The notes below the pieces were generated by a model. That model did no database searches. It was not told the DNA's origin and was given only the letters and a program-made list of their open reading frames with translations. The position numbers were made by a program, and so were the translations under genes. From assembly GCA_027295245.1 (NCBI GenBank), contig JAPULF010000156.1, positions 1 to 8,002 on the forward strand: a stretch of 8,002 nt of DNA, read 5' to 3'. This document shows, piece after piece, positions 1-6,285 of the stretch. Each line of letters begins with the position of its first letter. The stretch's first letter is position 1. This DNA comes from Planctomycetota bacterium. GTDB taxonomy: Bacteria; Planctomycetota; Phycisphaerae; UBA1845; UTPLA1.

Positions 1-123
1 ACGCAGGAGTTGCCACTTAACCAGGCATTCCGGCTCTTTGATATTCCCGAACGGATTGCACTTGAATCCGACCTGGCCGCCCGGGCCGGTCACAAAGTGT
101 TCGCACTCTTGGCATTGCAACAT
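1..123 (-). CDS. Small conserved Cys-containing protein, N-terminal part (3' end outside window)
   Basis: Reading leftward from the ATG at 123-121, 41 codons stay open to the window edge. The start MLQCQECEHFV carries a C-x2-C pair (Cys4, Cys7). A Gly-rich GPGGQVGF segment follows, then Cys22 and the stretch KEPECLVKWQLLR with Cys33. The four cysteines and the IKEPECLVKWQL motif resemble, from memory, a family of short uncharacterised proteins common in Planctomycetota. A small zinc-binding fold is plausible but not shown. The same frame stays open upstream of the ATG with no better start, and no clear Shine-Dalgarno is visible. The gene lies 147 bp downstream of the lipoprotein stop on the same strand. 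A TATACT box inside a perfect palindrome (176-191) could drive it. Function is unknown. Confidence 0.5.
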   Translation of the reverse strand, partial: MLQCQECEHFVTGPGGQVGFKCNPFGNIKEPECLVKWQLLR

Positions 124-175
124 GGCCCGGCTTTCATAGAGTTGCCCTCGGCGGCGCGCCGTCGAAGGAAAGGGT

Positions 176-191
176 AGTATACGCGCGTATA
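176..191 (-). promoter_or_regulatory. Perfect 14-bp palindrome overlapping a possible -10 box
   Basis: Positions 178-191 read TATACGCGCGTATA, identical to its own reverse complement. On the minus strand its left end forms TATACT (181-176), a good -10 hexamer about 53 bp before the ATG at 123. No convincing -35 is found 16-18 bp upstream. A palindrome covering a -10 box is what a dimeric repressor operator would look like. The alternating CG/TA sequence could also be palindromic by chance, so this is only a candidate operator or promoter. Confidence 0.35.
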
Positions 192-270
192 TTATCGCGG
201 GCGACAGAAATCCCGCATCATTCTTTCATTCTACGCGATTCGCCTCCTGTAGGTGATCGGCCCGATCAAG

Positions 271-573
271 CTACCAAACGTAGTCGCCTACAGTAGGCAG
301 GCGTTGGGCAAACCTCGCGGAATCCGACCGCCACCACTTGTCGAGGGTCTTGATCGCCTCCCCCGTACGTCGGGCGTGACGAACCTCGGCGCGGTAAATG
401 TCGCGAGCCAAGACTGTTTGTGAGTTCAGGCGCTTGTTGATTCTCTTTGCGGAATAGGGATCGGCGCAGCCACTCGCGCCGGCGGCCGCCAAGATCCCCA
501 ATGCCAGCCATCTCCGCAAGGAAAAAAACGGGCACAACTTTAGTACTATTAATGACTTGCGATTCTTCTTCAC
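271..573 (-). CDS. Putative small lipoprotein, unknown function
   Basis: This is a 100-residue protein. The start is taken as GTG at 573-571 because AAGGAG (585-580) sits 6 nt before it and a TATAAT promoter (649-644) lies upstream. A longer open frame to an ATG at 687 would place that promoter inside the gene, so it is rejected. The N-terminus is basic (MKKNRK, RR at 20-21), followed by a hydrophobic stretch at 22-34. A lipobox-like A33-S34-G35-C36 then predicts cleavage and lipidation at Cys36. The mature part of about 65 residues is strongly basic and charged, with a KRINKRLN stretch and RxxVRHARRTGE, and ends GDYVW. No family is recognised. The remaining doubt is whether the signal is a lipoprotein signal or a plain N-terminal anchor. 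It is divergent from parB, with the parS pair in between. Confidence 0.72.
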   Translation of the reverse strand: MKKNRKSLIVLKLCPFFSLRRWLALGILAAAGASGCADPYSAKRINKRLNSQTVLARDIYRAEVRHARRTGEAIKTLDKWWRSDSARFAQRLPTVGDYVW

Positions 574-643
574 GACGGACTCCTTGTGGATTACGTTGGC
601 TCCGCCACGGCACGCCTTGGAATCCTCCGGACTTGACACGATC

Positions 644-653
644 ATTATACCAG
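644..653 (-). promoter_or_regulatory. Extended -10 promoter of the lipoprotein gene
   Basis: On the minus strand, TATAAT (649-644) is preceded by TGG (652-650), giving the extended -10 form TGnTATAAT. Transcription would start near 637, leaving about 64 nt of leader before the GTG at 573. No good -35 is visible, which is tolerated at extended -10 promoters. The promoter lies about 50 bp from the first parS site, so ParB loading or spreading could affect it. Confidence 0.55.
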
Positions 654-698
654 CAAATGCGACGATTGGCCGCGACGTTTTGGCCAAACTCTATGGGG

Positions 699-714
699 TG
701 TTCCACGTGGAACA
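699..714. promoter_or_regulatory. parS centromere site 1 (perfect palindrome)
   Basis: The sequence TGTTCCACGTGGAACA is a perfect 16-bp palindrome. It matches the widely conserved chromosomal parS consensus (TGTTNCACGTGNAACA), the ParB loading site. It lies 133 bp before the parB start. The second site lies exactly 33 bp away centre to centre, about three helical turns, so both are on nearly the same DNA face. Confidence 0.92.
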
Positions 715-731
715 TACCAGCCTTGAGCGGA

Positions 732-747
732 TGTTCCACGTAGAACA
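732..747. promoter_or_regulatory. parS centromere site 2 (one mismatch)
   Basis: The sequence TGTTCCACGTAGAACA equals site 1 except for A at 742 instead of G, which breaks one dyad pair next to the central CACGTG. It is probably still bound by ParB, perhaps more weakly. It sits about 20 bp upstream of the proposed parB -35 box, so ParB bound here could adjust its own expression. Confidence 0.82.
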
Positions 748-767
748 TAGCCACAGGCAGTGCATGG

Positions 768-796
768 TTGTTCGTGGTGGAGGGTGCGCTTAGAAT
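768..796 (+). promoter_or_regulatory. Possible parB promoter
   Basis: TTGTTC (768-773) and TAGAAT (791-796) are separated by 17 bp. The -10 matches TATAAT at five of six positions; the -35 keeps only TTG. Transcription would start near 803, about 44 nt before the parB ATG. It is the best sigma-70-like pair between the parS sites and parB, but it is only a moderate match. Confidence 0.4.
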
Positions 797-846
797 CAAT
801 CCTGATCGAGGCAGGACGGCGGCTGGCGCAGAAAGGAATGGAATCC

Positions 847-1782
847 ATGAGCAAGTCTCCCAAGCGTCTTGGGCGGGGAATGTCGTCTCTTATTTCGGCC
901 GGTTTGGCGGAGAACGAAGAGCCGGGAGGAGCCGTGGACATAGGGCCACTGCAGCCGACGGCTCTTCAATCGCGTCAAACTCGCAGCCGCATACTCTCAA
1001 TTCCGCTAGAAAAGATTCGGCCGAACCCCACACAACCACGTCACGTGTTTGATAACGCAGGACTCGAGGCCCTGGCAGCTTCGTTGAAGGACTGCGGAGC
1101 CCTTCAGCCGATCCTGGTCCGCCCATCGGGGACGGAATACGAAGTTGTCGCCGGTGAACGGCGATTAAGGGCGGCCAAGATCGCCGGCCTGGCCGAGATT
1201 CCGGCCATAATAAAATCAATCCCGGACGACAGATTGCTCGAATTGGCGCTGATCGAAAATGTCCAAAGATCAGACTTGAATCCCATCGAACGAGCCAGGG
1301 GATATCGAACCCTGCACGATAGCCACGGACTTTCCCACGACCAGATAGCCAAGAAAATGGGTGAGGATCGCGCCACGGTCTCCAATTACATGCGACTGCT
1401 GAGCCTATGCGATGACGCCCTTGCCATGATCGCCGGGGGATCGCTTTCGACAGGGCACGGCAAGGCCCTGCTGGCGGTCTCAGACCCGATGGCACAATCG
1501 AAAGCCGCGTCGACGGCGGCTAAAGAAGGCTGGTCGGTACGTCGACTGGAAGCATCGATCCGGTCCGCTCGATCACCCGATGACCGCCCGAAAAAAACCG
1601 ATGGCCGGCGACCGGCGGTGCAGGACATGGAGCAACGCCTTTCAGCAGCCCTGGGTGTTCGCGTGACAGTAAAGGAGGGTCGCAAGCGGCACTCGGGAAA
1701 GATCACGATCGAGTACTACAGCTTGGATGATTTCGAGCGCTTCGTGTCTCTACTGGGGGTGTCGCAGGAAAGCCCCTCCTGA
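847..1782 (+). CDS. parB: ParB/Spo0J chromosome-partitioning CTPase
   Basis: A 311-residue ParB, close to the usual length. ParB binds parS, uses CTP to form a sliding clamp and spreads, loading SMC and guiding origin segregation together with ParA. Seen in the protein: an N-terminal KRLGRGMSSLI (6-16), the motif by which ParB contacts and stimulates ParA. The N-domain begins with IPLEKIRPNPTQPR (52-65). The CTP-binding motifs are GERRLRA (103-109) and ENVQRSDLNP (137-146). A helix-turn-helix lies at about 162-185 and TGHGKALL at 202-209. A C-terminal dimerisation region follows a charged linker. The start ATG at 847 is chosen because AGGA (834-837) is 9 nt upstream and the protein then begins like other ParBs; ATG 838 or 760 would add 3 or 29 unlikely residues. 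No parA is adjacent, although the ParA-contact motif is intact, so a parA elsewhere is likely. Confidence 0.97.
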   Translation: MSKSPKRLGRGMSSLISAGLAENEEPGGAVDIGPLQPTALQSRQTRSRILSIPLEKIRPNPTQPRHVFDNAGLEALAASLKDCGALQPILVRPSGTEYEVVAGERRLRAAKIAGLAEIPAIIKSIPDDRLLELALIENVQRSDLNPIERARGYRTLHDSHGLSHDQIAKKMGEDRATVSNYMRLLSLCDDALAMIAGGSLSTGHGKALLAVSDPMAQSKAASTAAKEGWSVRRLEASIRSARSPDDRPKKTDGRRPAVQDMEQRLSAALGVRVTVKEGRKRHSGKITIEYYSLDDFERFVSLLGVSQESPS

Positions 1783-2221
1783 CCCAAGGCCGCAAGCATT
1801 TCTAGATTCTTTGACCACACAAGCCGATAGCCGCGTGCGCGCTAAACCTCACAACCCATCTCCGGCGGGGGCCGCCGGCGAAAGGTGCCCGCCCGCGACC
1901 CGGTCAAAGCGGGCCGACGGATCCACATTCTCTGATGAGAGCCCCCTCACACCACACCGAACGGATGCCATTTATATACAAAAAACTATATTGGGTCGCG
2001 ACCGACCCCGCCAACACGAAGCCATGCCCACACGTCAGTAAAAATACATTTGTATTAATATAGGATGTATCGAACGGGCCGCACGGAGGTCGTCATGTTT
2101 CTGTGCGGACGTTATGCATCGAGGTGTCCCGCTCGATCGTGCGGCGCGTGTGCGGGCGGGAGTCCCCCAATCGGTTTTGAGGCGACCTGCGGAAATCCAG
2201 CAGCGGGGAGCCGGCCTCGTT
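1783..2221. other. Convergent intergenic region between parB and the kinase-like gene, with AT-rich islands
   Basis: These 439 bp separate two genes that end towards each other. No reading frame here looks like a gene. GC-rich short inverted repeats are present: CCGGCG/CGCCGG at 1862-1878 and GCCCGC/GCGGGC at 1891-1914. Neither is followed by a T-run, so they are weak terminator candidates for parB. Two AT-rich patches stand out against the GC-rich background: 1970-1992, and 2038-2064 containing AATACA-TT-TGTATT (2043-2056). No tRNA, attachment site or cluster of DnaA boxes is recognised. Confidence 0.6.
1979..2008 (-). terminator. Possible weak intrinsic terminator for the leftward PilZ-secretin-kinase unit
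   Basis: Reading leftward, a hairpin with arms GGGTCG/CGACCC (2008-2003 and 1998-1993) and a 4-nt loop is followed, after 7 nt, by six T residues (1985-1980). It lies about 215 bp downstream of the kinase-like stop. The gap between stem and T-run makes it a weak candidate. Confidence 0.3.
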
Positions 2222-4171
2222 CTACTCTTTCAATTCAGACAGGCATGCGTCGAGGTAGCCGGTTGTCTCCGTCGTGCGAAAATGACCCTCGGGGAATTGT
2301 TTAGAGAAGATCTCCAGGGCGCCGCGGAAGAGTGGTTCGGCTTCTTGGGCCTTGCCTTGATCGACCAGGACCTTGCCGAGGTTGCTCATGGATATCGCCG
2401 TCTTGGTGTGATCCTCACCGAGGACGCGGCGCCGGGCCTCCAGCGACTTGCGGAACAGGGTCTCGGGCTCGTCTAGTTTGCCCATTCCATGGAGTGCGTA
2501 TGCCAGATTGTTGATGGCGGTCAGGGTCTTGGGGTGGTCGTCGCCGAATACTTGCTTGGAGATACGCGTCAGTTTTCGGAGAATGGGAACGGCGTCGGGT
2601 TGGCGGTTTCCGGCGAAGAGGGCAGATGCCAGAGCGTTCATGGACTCCACGGTTTCCTTGTTCTCTTCACCGAATAACTCGCTTCGGAGCGAAAGGGCGG
2701 TTTCGAGAAGCTTACCGGCGTCGTCATACTGTCCCAGTCGGTGATAGGCGACGCCCAGATGATGCGCCGCCGCCGCCCGCGAACCGGGGTGCTCGGCGAA
2801 TTCCGCCGAGATCCGCGCGGCGCCTCTGTTGAGGATGGCCGTGGCCGGGATGCTTCCGGTATTTCCCTCGAGGGATCCCCTGGCATCGAACATGTCCGCA
2901 AGAAACCGAGCGATTTGTTCGGTATTCCGCGCCCGGCTTCGTGCGCGATCCCGCTCGGCGGCCAATTCTATCTGCGTATCCCCAACGTTTTGAAGCTGTG
3001 ACTTGAATACCTCGGACTCGGATTCTGTCCGTTCGAGGTCTTGCAGGGCGACGTCGCGTTCGCGCTCGGCGGATTCCAGCTTGGCGAGCGCGGCATCCGC
3101 GCTGGCCTTCAGCTTGGTGGATTGCTCTTCCGACTGACGCTTTGTCACAAGGTGTCGAGACCGATCGGCGTTTCGTCCAGAGGAGAACGACTGTACCCCC
3201 AACGCCACCGCCGCCAGCAGAAGGACAACCGCGAATCCCAAAAGCAACTTGTTTCGACCGGCGAACCTGGCCGCCTCGCCGACGAATCCCAAGGGTCGTG
3301 CCCGCACGGGACGGTTCCCAAGATAGTCTTCAATGTCCTGGTCCAGCGCGGAGGCGCTTTGGTAGCGATCGGCGGGCTTCTTGGCGATCGCCTTCAACAG
3401 GATGGCCTCCAGGTCCGCGTCGATGCTTCGCTTGATTGAACTCGGCGGCGCCGGCGCTGTTTCGCAGACAATCCGAGGCCAGTCGGTATCGCCATTATCG
3501 TTTCCGTCAGCCTCGAACAGAACTTTGCCGGTGAGCAGCCCATACAGAATCGCGCCCAAGGCATAAACGTCGGCCCGAACATCGATTTCCCGTCGTCGTC
3601 CGCAGATCTGCTCCGGGCTTCGGTACGGGAGCAGCCAGCGGGCTGGGTTCCGGGGCATGCCGACGTCGTAGTCAGTGATACAGCAGACGCCCAAGCCCAC
3701 GATTCTCGGGTTTACATTTCCGTCGATAATGATATTTCCGGGACGGAGATCCCGATGGACTATTCCACACTGGTGTGTGTGATGAACCGCCTTGCAAATA
3801 CCTCGAAACAGTTTCAGCCAGTCGCGCGTGGAACACTTGTGCATCTTGGCGTATTCACCCAGCGAGGCTCCGCGAACATAGTCGGACGCAAAAAAGCACT
3901 CGTTGTCCGTGGCCGGGCCGAACTCCAGAATCCGCGCGATGCCAGGATGACGAATGTTTTTCAGGGTCTCGATTTCTCGCTCAAACAAGCGCGCGCGGTT
4001 CGGGTCGCTCAGGACATCGCACTTCACGACCCGGACGGCGACGGATTTTTTAGAATCGTCCTCCTGGGCCTTGTAAACCACTCCCAGCGAACTCTTGCAA
4101 ATACGGCGAACGACACGGTAGTGCGACACGTGTTGCTCGGTGTCTTGCGAAACGATCGTCGATTCCGTCAT
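2222..4171 (-). CDS. Membrane-anchored Hanks-type kinase-like protein with TPRs, predicted pseudokinase
   Basis: A 649-residue protein. The start at 4171 follows GAGGA with 7-nt spacing; an ATG at 4255 would add 28 residues, overlap the secretin by 20 nt and has no ribosome site. The kinase fold (about 15-290) is clear, but key motifs are altered. The Gly loop is ICKSSLGVV (24-32), with the first two glycines replaced by Cys25 and Ser27. The VAIK lysine is Arg47 (VAVR). DFG is G159-L160-G161, so the Mg-binding Asp is lost. Kept are alpha-C Glu66, HRD (139-141) with Arg143 instead of the usual Lys, Asn146, SPE (185-187) and DVYALG from Asp201. A membrane helix (about 308-327) is followed by a charged coiled coil (about 342-427). 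Four kinesin-light-chain-like TPRs come last, in an exact 42-residue period ending at 507, 549, 591 and 633. It is likely a scaffold or regulator, with the kinase lobe cytoplasmic and TPRs outside, acting with the secretin upstream. Residual catalysis cannot be excluded. Confidence 0.93.
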   Translation of the reverse strand: MTESTIVSQDTEQHVSHYRVVRRICKSSLGVVYKAQEDDSKKSVAVRVVKCDVLSDPNRARLFEREIETLKNIRHPGIARILEFGPATDNECFFASDYVRGASLGEYAKMHKCSTRDWLKLFRGICKAVHHTHQCGIVHRDLRPGNIIIDGNVNPRIVGLGVCCITDYDVGMPRNPARWLLPYRSPEQICGRRREIDVRADVYALGAILYGLLTGKVLFEADGNDNGDTDWPRIVCETAPAPPSSIKRSIDADLEAILLKAIAKKPADRYQSASALDQDIEDYLGNRPVRARPLGFVGEAARFAGRNKLLLGFAVVLLLAAVALGVQSFSSGRNADRSRHLVTKRQSEEQSTKLKASADAALAKLESAERERDVALQDLERTESESEVFKSQLQNVGDTQIELAAERDRARSRARNTEQIARFLADMFDARGSLEGNTGSIPATAILNRGAARISAEFAEHPGSRAAAAHHLGVAYHRLGQYDDAGKLLETALSLRSELFGEENKETVESMNALASALFAGNRQPDAVPILRKLTRISKQVFGDDHPKTLTAINNLAYALHGMGKLDEPETLFRKSLEARRRVLGEDHTKTAISMSNLGKVLVDQGKAQEAEPLFRGALEIFSKQFPEGHFRTTETTGYLDACLSELKE

Positions 4172-4235
4172 TTCGGATTCCTCGGCGAAGTGTTCAGAAG
4201 TCGTTACTGGCACGCGTTCACACAGTTCCGGGCGT

Positions 4236-6281
4236 CTACTCGAATGTCGGCTCATAAGTCAGCGACGGGTCGCTGACTTCAAATCCGCGCGGGCCTGTCA
4301 CGCGCAATCCCCTGGGGTCCGGCTCGACGGATACCCACGGTTGTTCCTGCCCGGCCTCCAGTTCTTCCGCTTCTTCTGCCTCGTCCGGAAAATCGGACGG
4401 CTCGCTGGCGCGGGCCCTGCCCTCCAGCATCTGCAAACCGAACAACTCAAAGTCGTTGGGGCGGGTGATGAGAGTTCCCGGCGGCGCCGGCACCTGATCG
4501 GGTTCCAGCGGCTCAACCAGAATAGGCGTTACCAGCACAACGAGTTCCGTCTTTTCGGATTGGTAGTCAACCGAGCTGAAAAGCGCTCCCAACACCGGCA
4601 GATCGCCGAGGCCCGGAATCTTTGAGGCAATCGCACTCACCCTTTCGTTGAGGAGGCCCGCGATCGCAAATGTCTGGTTGTTGCCGCACTCGATCGTAGA
4701 CTCGACGCGCCGGGTGGTGAACGTGAATACCGGCAGGTTCGCAACCTGACGAGAATCTGGAATCGCATCGCTGATCTCGGTCATCACGTGGATGCGTATT
4801 CTTTGCTGCCCGAGAACAGTCGGCGTGAACGCCAATCGAATGCCGAATTCCTTGTATTCGATCACAATCGCGCCGCTGGTTGCCCCGCCCTGCGTGACCG
4901 GAATGGGAACCTCGCCGCCGGCGAGAAATGTCGCCGTTTGGCCGCTGATGGCGACCAGGTTCGGCTCCGCCAACACCCGGGCCAGCCCGTTTTCGCGAAG
5001 GGCATTGACGAAAAACTGTAGTTCCGCCCGAGGGAATCCAAATGTGAGGTTGGTCAAGATCCCGTTCGTGTTTGGCGCGACGGAGTAGGTCAGTTGTCCC
5101 CGCGTGAGGTCGGCGAGGCCCGAGCTTGCAAACCCGGTGGGGTTCAATTGGCCCAGGTTGTTGGCGAGGAAGAAGTCTCTCGACAACTTGGAACCCCCGA
5201 TCGCCCAGTTGACGCCCAGTGCCCGAAGAGAACTTTTATTGACCTCTGCGACCACGACGCGAAGCAATGTCTGCTGGTTGCCGGCGACACTCAGGTGATT
5301 GACGATTTCGCCGCCCTGGTACGCCTTTGCCAGCTCCATGATGCGGGTCGCGGATTGGGCGTCGGCGACCTGCCCGGTTAGCGCGATTGTGCCGTTGATG
5401 CTGTGAACGCCGACATTGGACATGGGCGATATCGACCTGATCATTTCTTCCAGGACGACCAGGTTGGGTTCGACGAAAATGAGGAACGAGCGGATTTCAT
5501 TTTGCATGTGAAGCAGGAGCCGTGTGGATCCGGTGTTCTTGCCGACGATCGTGAACTGAGTCGGCGATGTGACCCGAATGTCGGCAACCTGGGGATCCGC
5601 TACTTCCACCCGATCGATCGGCGTGTCCACTTCGATGCGAACCAGCCCGTCGACCTTGACTGGCACCAACTCAGGTCTTTCCTCGGCGATCACTCTGGAA
5701 ACCGCTCTCCGGGTGTTTTTACCGGACCAATTGGCGACTACGGCCGTGACCGGCGTTTCTTGTGGCGGTTCTTGGGTGATGGTAGGCACGGTGGGCGGCT
5801 TTGTTTCCATGCCTCCGAAGACGGGGCGGCCTCCGAAATCGGCGAAGTCGTCCTCGTGCCCTGAATCGCTCCGCGCAATCTCGATGACCGGTTGCGGTCC
5901 GGTATTCGCCTTGGGGGCTTCCCTTTCGCCGCCCTCGGTTTGGTCCGGCGTGGGCGGTGCCATTTGCGAGGGTGAATCGGGGTGATCGCCGTCTGGGTGC
6001 GCGGATTCCGCGTCTTCGATGACTTTGCGATCCGATGATCGCTCCGGTTTCAGAGATTGAAGCCAGCCCGACACGACTTCGGCGACTGTGTTAGGCGCGT
6101 CTTTTTGGGCGACGTCTTCAGGGTCATGACCGCGAGCGTTGCGATCGGCTCCCGGCGTTGGGTCACCCTGGTCGGTTGATTGCGCCAGTGCCTTTGAATA
6201 CATGGAGCCGCCGGCAACCATGATCGCGAGCATGGCACAGGTCAGACCTACTCGGCCGATGAATTGGGGGTATCCACTCAT
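4236..6281 (-). CDS. cpaC: CpaC/RcpA-type outer-membrane secretin of a Tad pilus system
   Basis: A 681-residue secretin that would form the outer-membrane channel of a Tad (Flp) pilus or related secretion machine. A signal peptide (1-33) ends with ALA before Gln34. Then comes a long Pro-, Asp- and Glu-rich linker (about 35-200) that typical CpaC proteins of 400-500 residues lack. The pilus-secretin N-terminal domain is at about 207-272 (VRIEVDTPIDRVEVADPQVA). A BON-like segment follows at about 275-335. The secretin core runs from about 336 to 590, with VLAEPNLVAISGQTATFLAG (436-455), the TRRVESTIECGNNQTFAIAG block (523-542) and IPGLGDLPVLGALF (555-568). A short acidic tail ends the protein. 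The ATG lies 4 nt after the PilZ stop; GAGGAG inside the end of the PilZ gene, 13 nt upstream, may be its ribosome site. Close spacing implies co-transcription with PilZ. CpaC is preferred over GspD or PilQ because of the pilus N-domain plus BON layout. Confidence 0.94.
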   Translation of the reverse strand: MSGYPQFIGRVGLTCAMLAIMVAGGSMYSKALAQSTDQGDPTPGADRNARGHDPEDVAQKDAPNTVAEVVSGWLQSLKPERSSDRKVIEDAESAHPDGDHPDSPSQMAPPTPDQTEGGEREAPKANTGPQPVIEIARSDSGHEDDFADFGGRPVFGGMETKPPTVPTITQEPPQETPVTAVVANWSGKNTRRAVSRVIAEERPELVPVKVDGLVRIEVDTPIDRVEVADPQVADIRVTSPTQFTIVGKNTGSTRLLLHMQNEIRSFLIFVEPNLVVLEEMIRSISPMSNVGVHSINGTIALTGQVADAQSATRIMELAKAYQGGEIVNHLSVAGNQQTLLRVVVAEVNKSSLRALGVNWAIGGSKLSRDFFLANNLGQLNPTGFASSGLADLTRGQLTYSVAPNTNGILTNLTFGFPRAELQFFVNALRENGLARVLAEPNLVAISGQTATFLAGGEVPIPVTQGGATSGAIVIEYKEFGIRLAFTPTVLGQQRIRIHVMTEISDAIPDSRQVANLPVFTFTTRRVESTIECGNNQTFAIAGLLNERVSAIASKIPGLGDLPVLGALFSSVDYQSEKTELVVLVTPILVEPLEPDQVPAPPGTLITRPNDFELFGLQMLEGRARASEPSDFPDEAEEAEELEAGQEQPWVSVEPDPRGLRVTGPRGFEVSDPSLTYEPTFE
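4256..4279 (-). repeat. Perfect hairpin at the secretin/kinase boundary
   Basis: AAGTCAGCGAC (4256-4266) and GTCGCTGACTT (4269-4279) are exact reverse complements separated only by GG. The resulting stem is strong in mRNA or as a DNA dyad. It lies inside the secretin codons for the EVSDPSLT segment, about 18 bp before the secretin stop and some 85 bp before the kinase-like start. No T-run follows in the leftward direction, so it is not a standard terminator. It could protect the upstream mRNA, reduce read-through, or be a protein-binding site. Confidence 0.6.
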
Positions 6282-6285
6282 GGTC

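Noticed and set aside
197..230. GCGGG/CCCGC hairpin followed by a T-rich stretch on the plus strand, resembling a terminator
   Set aside because: The stem is only 5 bp with a 10-nt loop, the T-run is interrupted, and no plus-strand gene lies upstream.
586..594. Possible DnaA box (TAATCCACA on the minus strand, one mismatch to TTATCCACA)
   Set aside because: It is single, with no cluster, no AT-rich unwinding element beside it and no dnaA; a one-mismatch 9-mer is expected by chance.
271..687. Longer version of the lipoprotein starting at ATG 687
   Set aside because: It would place the TGGTATAAT promoter inside the gene and put 38 residues before the signal peptide. GTG 573 has AAGGAG at ideal spacing.
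266..799. 177-residue open frame on the minus strand over the lipoprotein gene and parS sites
   Set aside because: It overlaps the better supported lipoprotein in another frame, runs through two parS palindromes and a promoter, and its sequence shows no domain.
2065..2304. Cys-rich 79-residue open frame on the plus strand, with a GGAGG before an internal ATG at 2095
   Set aside because: It overlaps the end of the kinase-like gene by about 80 bp, its composition is that of a GC-rich shadow frame, and no known family is recognisable.
3822..3837. TGTTCCACG on the minus strand inside the kinase-like gene, resembling a parS half
   Set aside because: Only one arm matches and it lies in conserved coding sequence. 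CACGTG-like hexamers also recur elsewhere in the window without parS arms.
4172..4255. N-terminal extension of the kinase-like protein to ATG 4255
   Set aside because: It has no ribosome site, overlaps the secretin stop, and adds 28 residues outside the kinase fold. ATG 4171 has GAGGA at 7-nt spacing.
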